DNA from: Pseudoalteromonas viridis
GTDB taxonomy: Bacteria > Pseudomonadota > Gammaproteobacteria > Enterobacterales > Alteromonadaceae
Direction: 5' to 3'
Length of the DNA stretch: 64,000 nt
NCBI RefSeq assembly: GCF_017742995.1
Contig: NZ_CP072425.1
Location: forward strand, 1,364,001-1,428,000
Shown: positions 23,773 to 32,354 of the stretch, piece by piece
Position numbering within the stretch: position 1 is the stretch's first letter
How the letters are laid out: each line of letters starts with the position of its first letter
The notes under the pieces: generated by a model
Told to the model about the DNA's origin: nothing
Database searches by the model: none
Seen by the model: only the letters and a program-made list of their open reading frames with translations
Program-made: the position numbers and the translations under genes

Positions 23773-25377
23773 ATGAATAAACCTGCGTACTTATTATTAT
23801 TACCTCAAATATTCTTATTTGGATGCGGAGGTTCTGATTCAACAGAAGTAGAAACAGCATCACAAACAGCATCACAAACAGAAATAGCAGACAGCTCTTC
23901 ACAGCCTAGCTTCAAAGTAAAAACTGCGTTTACACTTGAAACTAATGAGGACGAAGGTATTAATTTTGATATCTCAGCGAATGAAATTCCTGAAGGGAGT
24001 AACGCTGTAGACTATGAAATACTTACCACCCCAAAAACTGGCGAAATATCGGGTAAATACCCCGCGCTTACATTTGTGCCTACGAGTAACGCGCATGGCG
24101 AAGATAGCTTTAAGATCCAATTAAAGAAAGGCGATGCTAAAAGCGAAGAAATATTAGTAAGTGTAAAGATAACGCCAGTCAATGACAAACCTAGTATCGT
24201 TTCCGATCCAAGTAATGGTGTCGTAAAAATTGGTTCTGAATTTAATTTTTCTCCGGCTGTTGAAGACGTCGATGGGTTGAGTGCGCATACCTATACCATT
24301 AAAAACCAACCTGAATGGAGTGAGTTCAATGCCAGCTCTGGGGAACTCAGCGGCACGCCAAAAACGAAAGAAGCAAAAGGTTTATATGAAAACATTGTCA
24401 TTACTCTGGTAGATGGTGAGCACTCGATAGAACTTGCGCCTTTCTCTATAAATGTGCTGGGCGACCCCTGGCAAGAGGTAACTCAGCTACCGGGTTCTTA
24501 TAGCAGCCACCTTCGTGCTCAAACTGTCGGTGACAGTATTTACACATTAAGTCATGAAAACAATGTTGCATCATCAATGGGGTGCGCATCTGCAGAAGCT
24601 CTTCAACCAGCTCTTCATCAATACAACACTAAGGCAGATAGTTGGTCGAAACACACAAGCCCTAATGCAACTCGCTATCATTATCACAGCGAAAGTGTTG
24701 GCGATAAGATCTTGCTCTTCGGTGGAACTCAGACCTGTTCAAGCGGTTCAGCGTTACTTGATACCATAGAAATTTATGATAGTGCTGCTCATAGCTGGAC
24801 AATTGCTGCCGCTCCGCAATTCGGCCCTTTTGAAAACAATGTGGTTGCTTCTTGTAGCAGTGCAAATGCACTTTTTGTTTTTTCTAAACAAAACTCTAAC
24901 TTAGTTCTAAATACATATAACCTTGACCAAAAAATTTGGGAAAGTAAAAATGTAGATGGCTCCTATCAGAACATTAATTCATGCTCTTATAATGATGAAA
25001 AACTGTATTTATCAGGAAACAATACTGAGTCAGAAAAAGTAGAGGTTTTTCAATATAGTTTTACCGATAATTCCATGCTGCTCATAGAGTCATTTTCAAA
25101 TGAGCTATATGGCCCGTTTTATAAAATGCATGGACAAGGTAAGTTTCTATATTTCCACAGTGCAAAAAGCTTAGCTCAGCTAAATACTGAAAACTTAAGT
25201 TGGACAAATTTGACTCCAAACCAGTTAGCGACCGAGGTACAAGGGGAAGATATTTACTATTTACGTGATTTTACGATTAACACGGTAAATGGTAAGCAGT
25301 ATCAAATTGGTGGACGTTTCACTACACAATCAATTAATAAAGTTTTTGAGTATGATATAACGCAAGAATTGCCTTAA
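23773..25377 (+). CDS. Lipoprotein with cadherin-like and Kelch-type propeller domains
   Basis: 534 aa. A lipoprotein signal (LLLLPQIFLFGC, Cys near residue 19) predicts outer- or inner-membrane anchoring. Two Ig/cadherin-like domains follow: one ends in VKITPVNDKPSI and the next has the dystroglycan-type SGELSGTPKTKEAKG. From about residue 235 to the end come Kelch-like blades (ILLFGGTQTC, IEIYDSAAHSWTIA, YQIGGRF). Such proteins bind partners or carbohydrates; no enzyme motif is seen. AAAGGAG precedes the ATG. A perfect 13-bp hairpin lies about 100 bp downstream. Confidence 0.75.
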   Translation: MNKPAYLLLLPQIFLFGCGGSDSTEVETASQTASQTEIADSSSQPSFKVKTAFTLETNEDEGINFDISANEIPEGSNAVDYEILTTPKTGEISGKYPALTFVPTSNAHGEDSFKIQLKKGDAKSEEILVSVKITPVNDKPSIVSDPSNGVVKIGSEFNFSPAVEDVDGLSAHTYTIKNQPEWSEFNASSGELSGTPKTKEAKGLYENIVITLVDGEHSIELAPFSINVLGDPWQEVTQLPGSYSSHLRAQTVGDSIYTLSHENNVASSMGCASAEALQPALHQYNTKADSWSKHTSPNATRYHYHSESVGDKILLFGGTQTCSSGSALLDTIEIYDSAAHSWTIAAAPQFGPFENNVVASCSSANALFVFSKQNSNLVLNTYNLDQKIWESKNVDGSYQNINSCSYNDEKLYLSGNNTESEKVEVFQYSFTDNSMLLIESFSNELYGPFYKMHGQGKFLYFHSAKSLAQLNTENLSWTNLTPNQLATEVQGEDIYYLRDFTINTVNGKQYQIGGRFTTQSINKVFEYDITQELP

Positions 25378-25473
25378 ATCTTCATATAGCCGGTGTAAAA
25401 ATATGAGATAAAAGCTTGGTAAGCTCGTCAGGGCTTGGTTGGTACCCGTTTTCAACGAATGCCTACCGGCTTT

Positions 25474-25503
25474 GACTTGGGCTGAACTCTTTCAGCCCAA
25501 GTC
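25474..25503. terminator. Perfect 13-bp inverted repeat downstream of the lipoprotein
   Basis: GACTTGGGCTGAA, loop CTCT, TTCAGCCCAAGTC, followed by AATTT. Likely a terminator for the + strand gene. Confidence 0.6.
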
Positions 25504-25652
25504 AATTTAACACCAAGGGGTGATTATGTTGTTTAGCTCCATCTAACTTAGCACAGCTCATGTGTAGCACTGTTCTTCCTCAAGGCAGCCAGCTGAAGTC
25601 ATATCGTTTCGCGCATCTGAGGCCCCTCGTCATTGTAAATATCTAAATTTAG

Positions 25653-25685
25653 CAAGGACATCCACGCCTAGCTGGCGTATAGCGT
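25653..25685. repeat. Solitary REP-like unit
   Basis: AAGGACATCCACGCC, TAGCT, GGCGTATAGC. It resembles the AAAGACATCCACCCC-to-GGCGTACAGG segment in the RAYT element (near 15949 and 21593). It is a likely dispersed product of the same transposase family. Confidence 0.5.
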
Positions 25686-25720
25686 GTCAGCGGCAGGTTC
25701 AATGTGAACCTGCCGCTGAC
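25686..25720. terminator. Perfect 15-bp inverted repeat, probable terminator
   Basis: GTCAGCGGCAGGTTC, loop AATGT, GAACCTGCCGCTGAC. It lies 20 bases after the stop of the leftward oxidase gene and abuts the solitary REP-like unit. No T run is present. Confidence 0.5.
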
Positions 25721-25740
25721 AGAAGGGGTGAGAGGATAAG

Positions 25741-27213
25741 CTATCGTTTGAAAATCCCCCTCATCGGGCCTAACAGGTTATTTGGATCAAACCAGTTTTT
25801 CAGTAACTTTAGTAAAAACCATTTCCTGTGGTAGTGCTTCTTCCAGTCTCTCGCACTCATGGGGATGGCACCCACGGGGTATTGGCAACCGCCCAACGCA
25901 CGTGCTGCTTCATAAATATTTCTGTTGGCCAGGGTGAGTTGTTCAACACGCTCCGGTGTGGGTGGAATAGCGGTGCGCATCAATGAGAAATACACGAACT
26001 TATCTTCTTCAGGTACGCTGAAAAACAAGCTGCCAAATGCCTCTCGCTGTTGCATCGACATTAATACCGGGCCCGCGACATCATTGGGTGGCGTGTTGGC
26101 CAGGGTATCCTCGATAAATGCCTGGGCTTTTGATGCAGGGATCAGCAGCGGGCACCAGGGGTGGGGCAATGTCCAAAGTCCGGCCGCTTTTAATTGCTCA
26201 ACCACAGGTGCTAAACGGTTCAGGAACGTAAAGTAAGGGAGGTCCTGGATCACCTCTTCTCCATACACAAAGTTCAGGCCATCGAGTAGATCGGCATCCA
26301 CGGGTGGGGTGTCGGGTTCAAAGTACTTAGCCAGCTGCATAACGTAGCGCCAGCCGCCGGTTGGGTCCGGCTCTGCGCCACCTTGTACGCCATCAAAAAG
26401 TCCTTCGTCCAGCAGGCGCTGATTGTCATTTAAGTAGTGTGTTAAATCATCATAAACCAGCTGATAGGCTCTGACCTGGCTGGGAGCAGGTTCCAGCTCA
26501 AAGCCGGCTTCCACAATTATACCCAGCTGACCCAGCCCACCTTTCATTGAATGGAATAGCATGCTGTTTTGGTATGGCGAACAGGTGAGTAAACGCCCGT
26601 CACCGGTAATCACTTTGAGGTGGCAGATATTGTCGGCCATGCAGCCATGTTTGTATGATTGCGCGCCGAGGCCGCCCACGGCCAGGGTGCCGCCAACGCT
26701 TAAGTCGATAAAGTCAGTCACGATTGGCAAACCCAGATTGTGCGGCACCGTTTTGGTCAGCAAATCAATCCAGCGTGCGCCAGCCTGAGCGACTACTTGT
26801 TGATCATTCACCTCAGAGATATCTGCTAATGACACCATATCAATGACCACGCCGCCCTGGGTTTGCGTTTCCCCATTGGTTGAATAGCCTTGTCCTTTGA
26901 CCGCAATGGTCAAGTTATGCTGATTCGCAAACTGCACCATTTTGATAATATCTTGATAAACAGCAGGCTTTAAGATTGCCCGAGACACATAGCGATGAAT
27001 ATGGCCAAAGTCATCGGCGGCTTCGCTCAGGCTGGTTTCATCGGTGATCAGCTCGCCTTCAAACACCGGAAAGTTATCGGCAAACACCTCAGGAGGCGCA
27101 TTGAGTAAATCGACTTCGGTTGCCCAGCTTTGGCTTTGCAGGTTAAATCCAACAATCAGGCTACCTATGCCTATTTTTTTCATAAAGTCTCTGCGAGACG
27201 ATTTGTTAGTCAT
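25741..27213 (-). CDS. Tat-exported FAD-dependent oxidase, cytokinin-dehydrogenase-like
   Basis: 490 aa. The N-terminus has a twin-Arg signal (SRRDFMKKIGIGSL), so the folded enzyme is sent to the periplasm. An FAD-binding PCMH domain follows; GGTLAVGGLGAQSYKHG and the preceding VTDFIDLSVG match the cytokinin dehydrogenase type. A BBE-like end (FDPNNLLGP) closes it. The His that holds FAD covalently in plant enzymes (GHS) is Tyr here (GQGYSTNG), so FAD is probably non-covalent. The substrate is unknown; an amine is plausible given polyamine genes about 2.4 kb away, but that is inference. Confidence 0.8.
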   Translation of the reverse strand: MTNKSSRRDFMKKIGIGSLIVGFNLQSQSWATEVDLLNAPPEVFADNFPVFEGELITDETSLSEAADDFGHIHRYVSRAILKPAVYQDIIKMVQFANQHNLTIAVKGQGYSTNGETQTQGGVVIDMVSLADISEVNDQQVVAQAGARWIDLLTKTVPHNLGLPIVTDFIDLSVGGTLAVGGLGAQSYKHGCMADNICHLKVITGDGRLLTCSPYQNSMLFHSMKGGLGQLGIIVEAGFELEPAPSQVRAYQLVYDDLTHYLNDNQRLLDEGLFDGVQGGAEPDPTGGWRYVMQLAKYFEPDTPPVDADLLDGLNFVYGEEVIQDLPYFTFLNRLAPVVEQLKAAGLWTLPHPWCPLLIPASKAQAFIEDTLANTPPNDVAGPVLMSMQQREAFGSLFFSVPEEDKFVYFSLMRTAIPPTPERVEQLTLANRNIYEAARALGGCQYPVGAIPMSARDWKKHYHRKWFLLKLLKNWFDPNNLLGPMRGIFKR

Positions 27214-27627
27214 ACATCCTCCTTATATTACTGACGTAAAGCAGTAAGCGTAAAAATCCGATTTGGCACTGGGCATGACACATTCAATACTGACTCGCGT
27301 TTAGCTCACCTGCCCGGTGTTCACATTAAACTTGCCTGATTACGCGCGATCGCATGGCACGTTGGTTGTTAATTTGCCAACCACAATACAATGTCTGAAT
27401 TCAGGCAAGCCCAGTAGCCCAGGACATTCGCCTTACAGCTTGTGATTTGCAGGCTTAATTGCAGCCGTTAGCCACAATGCCATCATAGCAATATAAACAT
27501 TAAATTTACAAGTATTTAACCTTGGGAGGGCAGAGAAGGGAATAGAAAATTGGCCGGCGGCTTTTATCTGTGCGCCTATGCCAAAGCCTCATGCTCTGCA
27601 TCTGGCTTTGGCGGTACTTTGTTAATC
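27214..27627. other. Intergenic region without genes
   Basis: Leader of the oxidase gene (AGGAGG just before its ATG) and the 3' flank of the ABC transporter. GCCAAAGCC (27580-27588) and GGCTTTGGC (27604-27612) form a 9-bp stem with a 15-base loop, a possible terminator for the transporter. Nothing else stands out. Confidence 0.5.
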
Positions 27628-29424
27628 TTACGAAGCCACGGGTTCAATTATGTCTTTGGGTTCCCCTTCGCGCACGATTTTACCGTCTTTAATTTCAATA
27701 ATGCGGTCCATCATAGCGAGCACGTCATAAGAGTGCGCAACCGAAATCACGGTCTTGCCCTTCATCAGGGTTTTGAGAGACGCGATAAATTCAGCTTTAA
27801 GCACCGGGTCCAGGGCGCTGGTTGCTTCGTCTAACAGGAGGATTTTTTTATCTCTGAGTATTGCTCTGGCCAGAGCCAGGCGTTGACGTTGACCACCCGA
27901 CAGTTGTCCGCCATTTTCACCAATAAAGGCCGATAAGCCTGTGCGACCCCGGGCGTCAGTGTAGTTTTCAACAAACGTCAGGGCATTGGCCTGTGCCAGG
28001 GCTTGTTTCACAGCCTCCCGGCTGATGTTATTCAAACCAAACGCCACATTTTCATAAACGCTTTGATTAAACAGGCCGATATCCTGGTTCAAAAAGCTAA
28101 TCTCACCGCATACTTTGTCTGTTGAGTAGTCTTCGATGTTTTTACCATCAATATAAATCGCGCCCGCTTCAATTTCGTCAATGCCGGCAAGCATATTCAA
28201 CAGCGAGGACTTACCCGCACCGGAAGGGCCGATGATCCCGACTTTTTCACCGGCTTTGATTTTTAACGACAGATCGGTGAACAGTGGTGCTTTGTTCTCA
28301 TAGCCAAATTCAACCTGTTTAAAGGTGATTTTGCCGTTCGCGACATTAAAGTTGCCTTCGTCTTCAATGGGTTCTATATCTTCCAGAAATTCGTTGACCA
28401 CCTCTCTGCCCACGGTAACCTGACCCCAGGAGACAAAGAAGGCGTCAAACTCGTCCTGGCACCATTCCGACAGCGATATCACCCGATAAACCAGGGCAAG
28501 CACCACAGAAAATTCACCAATGGAGATACTGCCTTGCATCCACAGCTGCAAACACAATGCGCCCGTACCGACCACTAACAGACCATTGAGCAGGCCAACC
28601 ACAGAGGCAAAATTTGAGAATACGCGGAATTCCTTCGCCACCACTCTGCGGTGTCGGGTGGCCCATTTCTCGGCAAACTGTTGTTCATAGTCGGCGTTGG
28701 AGAGCATTTTTACGGTGCGGATCCGCGCAAAGCGCTCGGTGAACTTCCCGGTGATCTGCGCGCAACTTTCTGCTTCGAGTCGGTTGGTGGTTTTGGCTTT
28801 GGGGATCCATTGCCCCAGCAACATAACCAAGAACAGGCCGGTCCAGATAAGAAAAGGCAGTGCCAGCCAGCCGTCAATGTTGCCCACGTAAAACAGCAGC
28901 GCGCCCAGAAACGCCAGCAAAAATCCGGCAAACCCACAAAACTGCAATACCACATCGATGATAGCCTCTGAGGTATCGACAATGACAATGGCGGTTGCGC
29001 CAGGATCATCTTCTTCGTGGTAACTGGCAGGAGAGGCAATCAGGGTGCGATACAATTTTATAATGGTATTCTTTTGCAGGTTGGGTCCGAGCAACTGATG
29101 AAACACCAGGTTTTTGATCAGGGTGATGGTGGGGATCACCACGGCGATGGCAACTGCAACGAGGGCCAGCGTGTGCCCTTTGTCATTGAGCTCTACGCTG
29201 CCGCTTGCGCTATCCAGCCAGTCGACTAAGTCGCCTAAAAAGTCGAACGTCACTATCTGTAACAGGCCACCCAGCAAAGAAATAACAAAGGCGATGGCTA
29301 TCCAGCCAGAGAACTCTTTGGCGCACTGGCGAATAAACGGCAGGTTATGCTCTGCTGGTGTTAACTGGCTGTCAAAGGTGTCTTTGTGGCCTAATTTCTC
29401 AAATAGCTTAAATAATGATTTCAT
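27628..29424 (-). CDS. ABC exporter with fused membrane and ATPase domains
   Basis: 598 aa from the ATG giving MKSLFKLFEKLG; the frame is open further upstream but that part is not protein-like. The first half has six membrane segments; the second is the ATPase with Walker A GPSGAGKSS, signature LSGGQRQRLALARA and Walker B ILLLDEATSALD. It is a type I half-transporter working as a dimer. It lies 150 bp after speE on the same strand, so it may export a polyamine-derived compound; the substrate is not shown by sequence. Confidence 0.88.
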   Translation of the reverse strand: MKSLFKLFEKLGHKDTFDSQLTPAEHNLPFIRQCAKEFSGWIAIAFVISLLGGLLQIVTFDFLGDLVDWLDSASGSVELNDKGHTLALVAVAIAVVIPTITLIKNLVFHQLLGPNLQKNTIIKLYRTLIASPASYHEEDDPGATAIVIVDTSEAIIDVVLQFCGFAGFLLAFLGALLFYVGNIDGWLALPFLIWTGLFLVMLLGQWIPKAKTTNRLEAESCAQITGKFTERFARIRTVKMLSNADYEQQFAEKWATRHRRVVAKEFRVFSNFASVVGLLNGLLVVGTGALCLQLWMQGSISIGEFSVVLALVYRVISLSEWCQDEFDAFFVSWGQVTVGREVVNEFLEDIEPIEDEGNFNVANGKITFKQVEFGYENKAPLFTDLSLKIKAGEKVGIIGPSGAGKSSLLNMLAGIDEIEAGAIYIDGKNIEDYSTDKVCGEISFLNQDIGLFNQSVYENVAFGLNNISREAVKQALAQANALTFVENYTDARGRTGLSAFIGENGGQLSGGQRQRLALARAILRDKKILLLDEATSALDPVLKAEFIASLKTLMKGKTVISVAHSYDVLAMMDRIIEIKDGKIVREGEPKDIIEPVAS

Positions 29425-29574
29425 TGTGTTGTGTGGCACCTGGGCGGATCGGGTTTTGCTCTGGCTGTGTTGCCGGAACCTGGACCAAATAAGCCACTGG
29501 CATGATGACAAAGTGTCGTGACAGTGGCTCTGGGTGTGATGGTAATTTACCTTTATGTCATGCAGGAGAAGGGC

Positions 29575-30537
29575 TTATTCGTCATCATCACTCTGATTGG
29601 AGGTGGCCGGGGTGTAGTCATCCCAGTCACCGGCTTCTGGCATTGACAGCTCATCCACGTTTTCACACTTCACAGCCTGATTGACATAATCCCGCATGTC
29701 TTTTGACAGGAAGAAGGCACCAAAGTGGGCCTCAGGTGAGTAGTATTTGGTGTGAATGTCGGCCTGAGTAAAGCGTGATCCCAGCTCTTCAAGCGATAGC
29801 GTGTCTATGGTGCCACTGCGTGTTGCCCAGATAAACGCATGAGAGCCGCCAAAGTAGTCGTAACAGCCACCCATATAAATGCCCGCAGGGTTGTTAAACG
29901 CCTGGGTCAAACGCGACACCATAGACTGCATCATGTAGGGTTCAAAGTACGGTGTGCCACCTTGTGCGACCAAAATCCCGTTTTTTTTCAGTGCGGTTAA
30001 GCAATTGCCAAAGAAAGATTGGGTAAACAGGGTTTCTGATGCGCCGCCATCCGGATCTGCCGCATCCAGGATGATGAGATCAAAGCAATCACTGTACTGA
30101 GAGATGATTTCCGCGCCATCCCCAATGCGCAAGACAAATCTGGGGTCATCAAATGCGCCGTTATTGATTTCGGGTAAAAACTCGCGGCTTAACTGAATGA
30201 TTTGCTCATCAATATCCACCATCACGACGTTTTCGACGCTTTTATGCTTTAAGACTTCACGGGCACTGCCACCATCTCCGCCTCCCACGATCAGCACATT
30301 TTTAATGTTGCCGTGAAAAAGGATTGGGACATGCGCCATCATTTCATGATAAATGTGTTCCCCCTTGGTGGTGACCTGAATACCATCGTCTATGCGCATT
30401 ACTTTGCCCAGGTGACGGGTTTCGAAGATGCTGACATCCTGGAACTCGGTTTCTACGTTGACCAACTCTTTTTCTGAACGAAGTGCAATGTGAACGCCAC
30501 TTGTCATTTGCTCGTAATGCCAATTAATCTTAGTCAT
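29575..30537 (-). CDS. speE: Spermidine synthase (polyamine aminopropyltransferase)
   Basis: 320 aa. The SAM-type Rossmann motif is VGGGDGGSAREVL, followed by VDIDEQI; the catalytic region shows LDAADPDGG. The enzyme moves the aminopropyl group of decarboxylated SAM to putrescine or a similar diamine in the cytoplasm. Longer than E. coli SpeE (about 288 aa), with an acidic tail. Its start overlaps the end of the upstream speD gene by eight bases, so the two form one unit. Confidence 0.9.
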   Translation of the reverse strand: MTKINWHYEQMTSGVHIALRSEKELVNVETEFQDVSIFETRHLGKVMRIDDGIQVTTKGEHIYHEMMAHVPILFHGNIKNVLIVGGGDGGSAREVLKHKSVENVVMVDIDEQIIQLSREFLPEINNGAFDDPRFVLRIGDGAEIISQYSDCFDLIILDAADPDGGASETLFTQSFFGNCLTALKKNGILVAQGGTPYFEPYMMQSMVSRLTQAFNNPAGIYMGGCYDYFGGSHAFIWATRSGTIDTLSLEELGSRFTQADIHTKYYSPEAHFGAFFLSKDMRDYVNQAVKCENVDELSMPEAGDWDDYTPATSNQSDDDE

Positions 30538-31000
30538 GTGCGTGAATACTCCGTTGTTGTGCGGTGTTAAGGGTTGCGTGTAACTGCTTATCTAACAGGG
30601 GCTGAAATTCCCCGGAGCGGCTGACAGAGCCACCCCGGGTGAGGGTGTTAATGACCATTCGGCCGGGCTGAAAACACGCTTCTATCACTGGCAGGCAAAG
30701 TTCAGGCTGCGCGTCACCGCACATAAAAATGTCCATGGCAGCAAAGTTGTACTCTGGCCAGGTGTGAATAGAAATATGGCTTTCGGCCAGAATGATCATG
30801 CCCGACACCCCGCCGTTGGTTTCAAATGGGTGTAAATGGGTTTTCAAAATGGTGGCGTTTGCGGCGTTGGCACATTCAATCATCATCTTCTCAATGTGCG
30901 CCTCACCTATCAGGTTAGAGGCATCAAACAGGTCGACAATAATATGCTGGCCCAATGGGTAAACCGACTGTGTTGTGGGTGTCGTCATACTGTTACTCAA
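30530..31000 (-). CDS. speD: S-adenosylmethionine decarboxylase proenzyme (SpeH/SpeD type)
   Basis: 156 aa. The ESHISIHTWPE motif contains the self-cleavage site; the Ser after Glu becomes the pyruvoyl group. HLHPFETNGGVSG and FMCGDAQPE are also family features. The short length fits the prokaryotic class 1b enzyme. It supplies decarboxylated SAM to SpeE. First gene of the unit. An in-frame ATG five codons in is an alternative start. Confidence 0.88.
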   Translation of the reverse strand: MSNSMTTPTTQSVYPLGQHIIVDLFDASNLIGEAHIEKMMIECANAANATILKTHLHPFETNGGVSGMIILAESHISIHTWPEYNFAAMDIFMCGDAQPELCLPVIEACFQPGRMVINTLTRGGSVSRSGEFQPLLDKQLHATLNTAQQRSIHAHD

Positions 31001-31272
31001 TGTCTGTCCTCAAGGTGCCCGGATCGCCCGCTCTGCTCGTGTTTGTTGCTACAGGTAAAAGCGACTGACCAGCAACACAGGAAAAGAGACATGCTCCGAA
31101 TCCCCCTTTTTCGTATACAGATATTCCAGCACTGAAATGTGCAACGAGTGTGGAGTAGGTAATGGGTGCTCAAATAAGTCTGAACAGTGGGGTGGAGAGG
31201 CTGTGTGACGAGTGAGAGTAGAGATCAGGCGCATACTTTTTTGTGGTGGGTGTCCGGGGAAAAAGGAGTCAC

Positions 31273-31342
31273 TTTCGGGCATAAAAAAACCGTCCACATA
31301 GGGACGGTTCTCTTAAAAGTAATGGCAAAGAAGGAGGGATGA
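31273..31342. repeat. Partial duplicate of tRNA-Ser 3' end and its terminator
   Basis: TTCGGGCATAAAAAAACCG, a hairpin, then CTTAAAAGTAATGGC and AAGGAGGGAT match 31457-31530 at the end of the tRNA-Ser(GCT) gene. The rest of the tRNA is missing. AACCGTCC/GGACGGTT (31288-31309) with a T run on the - strand is the leftover terminator. Confidence 0.8.
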
Positions 31343-31446
31343 CAAAATACGTCCTGTATTTTGCCCTACGGGCCGCACTAAAGTGCGTTCAATTTTGTTC
31401 CAGACAAAATTGTCGAACCCTGGTCGAGGGTTCTCACCCGCCTTCT
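31329..31446. repeat. Hairpin-rich palindromic element (MITE-like)
   Basis: Five adjacent inverted repeats: CAAAATAC/GTATTTTG (31343-31363), GCCC/GGGC (31363-31373), CGCACT/AGTGCG (31374-31387), CAATTTTGT/ACAAAATTG (31390-31412) and GAACCCT/AGGGTTC (31415-31433). The ends GAAGGAGGGATGA and TCTCACCCGCCTTC are imperfect inverted copies. It sits where a duplicated tRNA-Ser is broken off. Confidence 0.6.
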
Positions 31447-31489
31447 CATTCGTGAAGAGGTTTACTTCGGGCATAAAAAAACCGCCGGA

Positions 31490-31508
31490 TAGGCGGTTCT
31501 CTTAAAAG
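31490..31508 (-). terminator. Terminator of the tRNA-Ser transcript
   Basis: On the - strand: AACCGCC, TATCC, GGCGGTT, then a T run. It begins four bases after the CCA end of tRNA-Ser(GCT). Confidence 0.85.
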
Positions 31509-31511
31509 TAA

Positions 31512-31604
31512 TGGCGGAGAAGGAGGGATTCGAACCCTCGATAGGGCTACAAACCCTATACTCCCTTAGCAGGGGAGCGCCTTCAGCCACTCGGCCACCT
31601 CTCC
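31512..31604 (-). tRNA. tRNA-Ser (anticodon GCT)
   Basis: 93 nt including an encoded CCA. Acceptor stem GGAGAGG pairs with CTTCTCC (one G-T). The anticodon loop CTGCTAA lies between CTCCC and GGGAG. The long variable arm is typical of serine tRNAs, and the T-loop is GGTTCGAATCC. Reads AGC and AGT codons. Confidence 0.96.
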
Positions 31605-31622
31605 GGCGCAAAAACTTAAAAA

Positions 31623-31713
31623 TGGCGGAGAGATAGGGATTTGAACCCTAGATACGCTATTAACGTATGCCGGTTTTCAAGACCGGTGCTTTCAACCACT
31701 CAGCCATCTCTCC
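31623..31713 (-). tRNA. tRNA-Ser (anticodon TGA)
   Basis: 91 nt including CCA. Acceptor stem starts GGAGAGA. Anticodon loop CTTGAAA between CCGGT and ACCGG. Long variable arm (CATACGTTAATAGCGTATC). It lies 18 nt upstream of tRNA-Ser(GCT) on the same strand, so they are probably cotranscribed. Confidence 0.96.
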
Positions 31714-31912
31714 ATGGGCAAAGATAATACTTAGCGAATTTGGTGCTGTAAATAGTTTTTGAATTGTTTGCTTAAATTTTGTGCTAATAACGTCAGTTTT
31801 TTACGACTTTGGCCGATTTCTGGGCGAATAGGTGTGTTTTATGATATTGAGATAAGTGGGAGATGGCAGAAACTGGGCACGACCGGTTGGGAAGATCATG
31901 CCCTAAGCAGAC

Positions 31913-32062
31913 TTACTTATACATAACCACCTGACTTAACATCAGTTGTTTACCCAGCTTGTTCAACCAGGCCGTCAGGTTAAAGCGGCGTTTAATCACT
32001 GGCGCTTCGACTGGGTTTAGGGTGGTTTGCGTGTTGCTGCACGCTGCAGCTGAATTAAGCAT
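31913..32062 (-). CDS. Small ORF of 49 aa
   Basis: ATG at 32062 with GAGGAG six bases upstream. The product starts MLNSAAACSNTQTTLNPVE and ends LGKQLMLSQVVMYK. The C-terminal half could be an amphipathic helix (RRFNLTAWLNKL). No family known to me. It stands alone, with AT-rich DNA upstream that could hold its promoter. Confidence 0.5.
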   Translation of the reverse strand: MLNSAAACSNTQTTLNPVEAPVIKRRFNLTAWLNKLGKQLMLSQVVMYK

Positions 32063-32354
32063 GTCTGACTCCTCAAAATCGTTAGTAAATGCGTCTGTAT
32101 CGACATGGTTATTTTGCGTGCATTATGGCCAAAAATAAAACGATAAAAATTATCGGTGAGAGATTAGAAAAACTAATTGAAAAATGAGTTTTGGAGACTT
32201 TTTGTAGTCTCTAAAATGGTTGATTATTCACTTTCTTGAATGGTGGTGTTTGATTTTTATTTTTATTTGTCAGTGTTTTGCTGTATTTTTCTTTATTCTT
32301 GGATGTTTTTGATGGGTAAATATTCAGATAAAATGATTTTATTATTTTGGGGTT

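Noticed and set aside
25686..25720. Long inverted repeat as a mobile-element end
   Set aside because: It is a single hairpin 20 bases after a stop codon and has no partner; a terminator role is simpler.
29512..29574. Extension of the ABC exporter to 29511 or beyond
   Set aside because: The added residues lack membrane or family character, and MKSLFKLFEKLG is a normal start.
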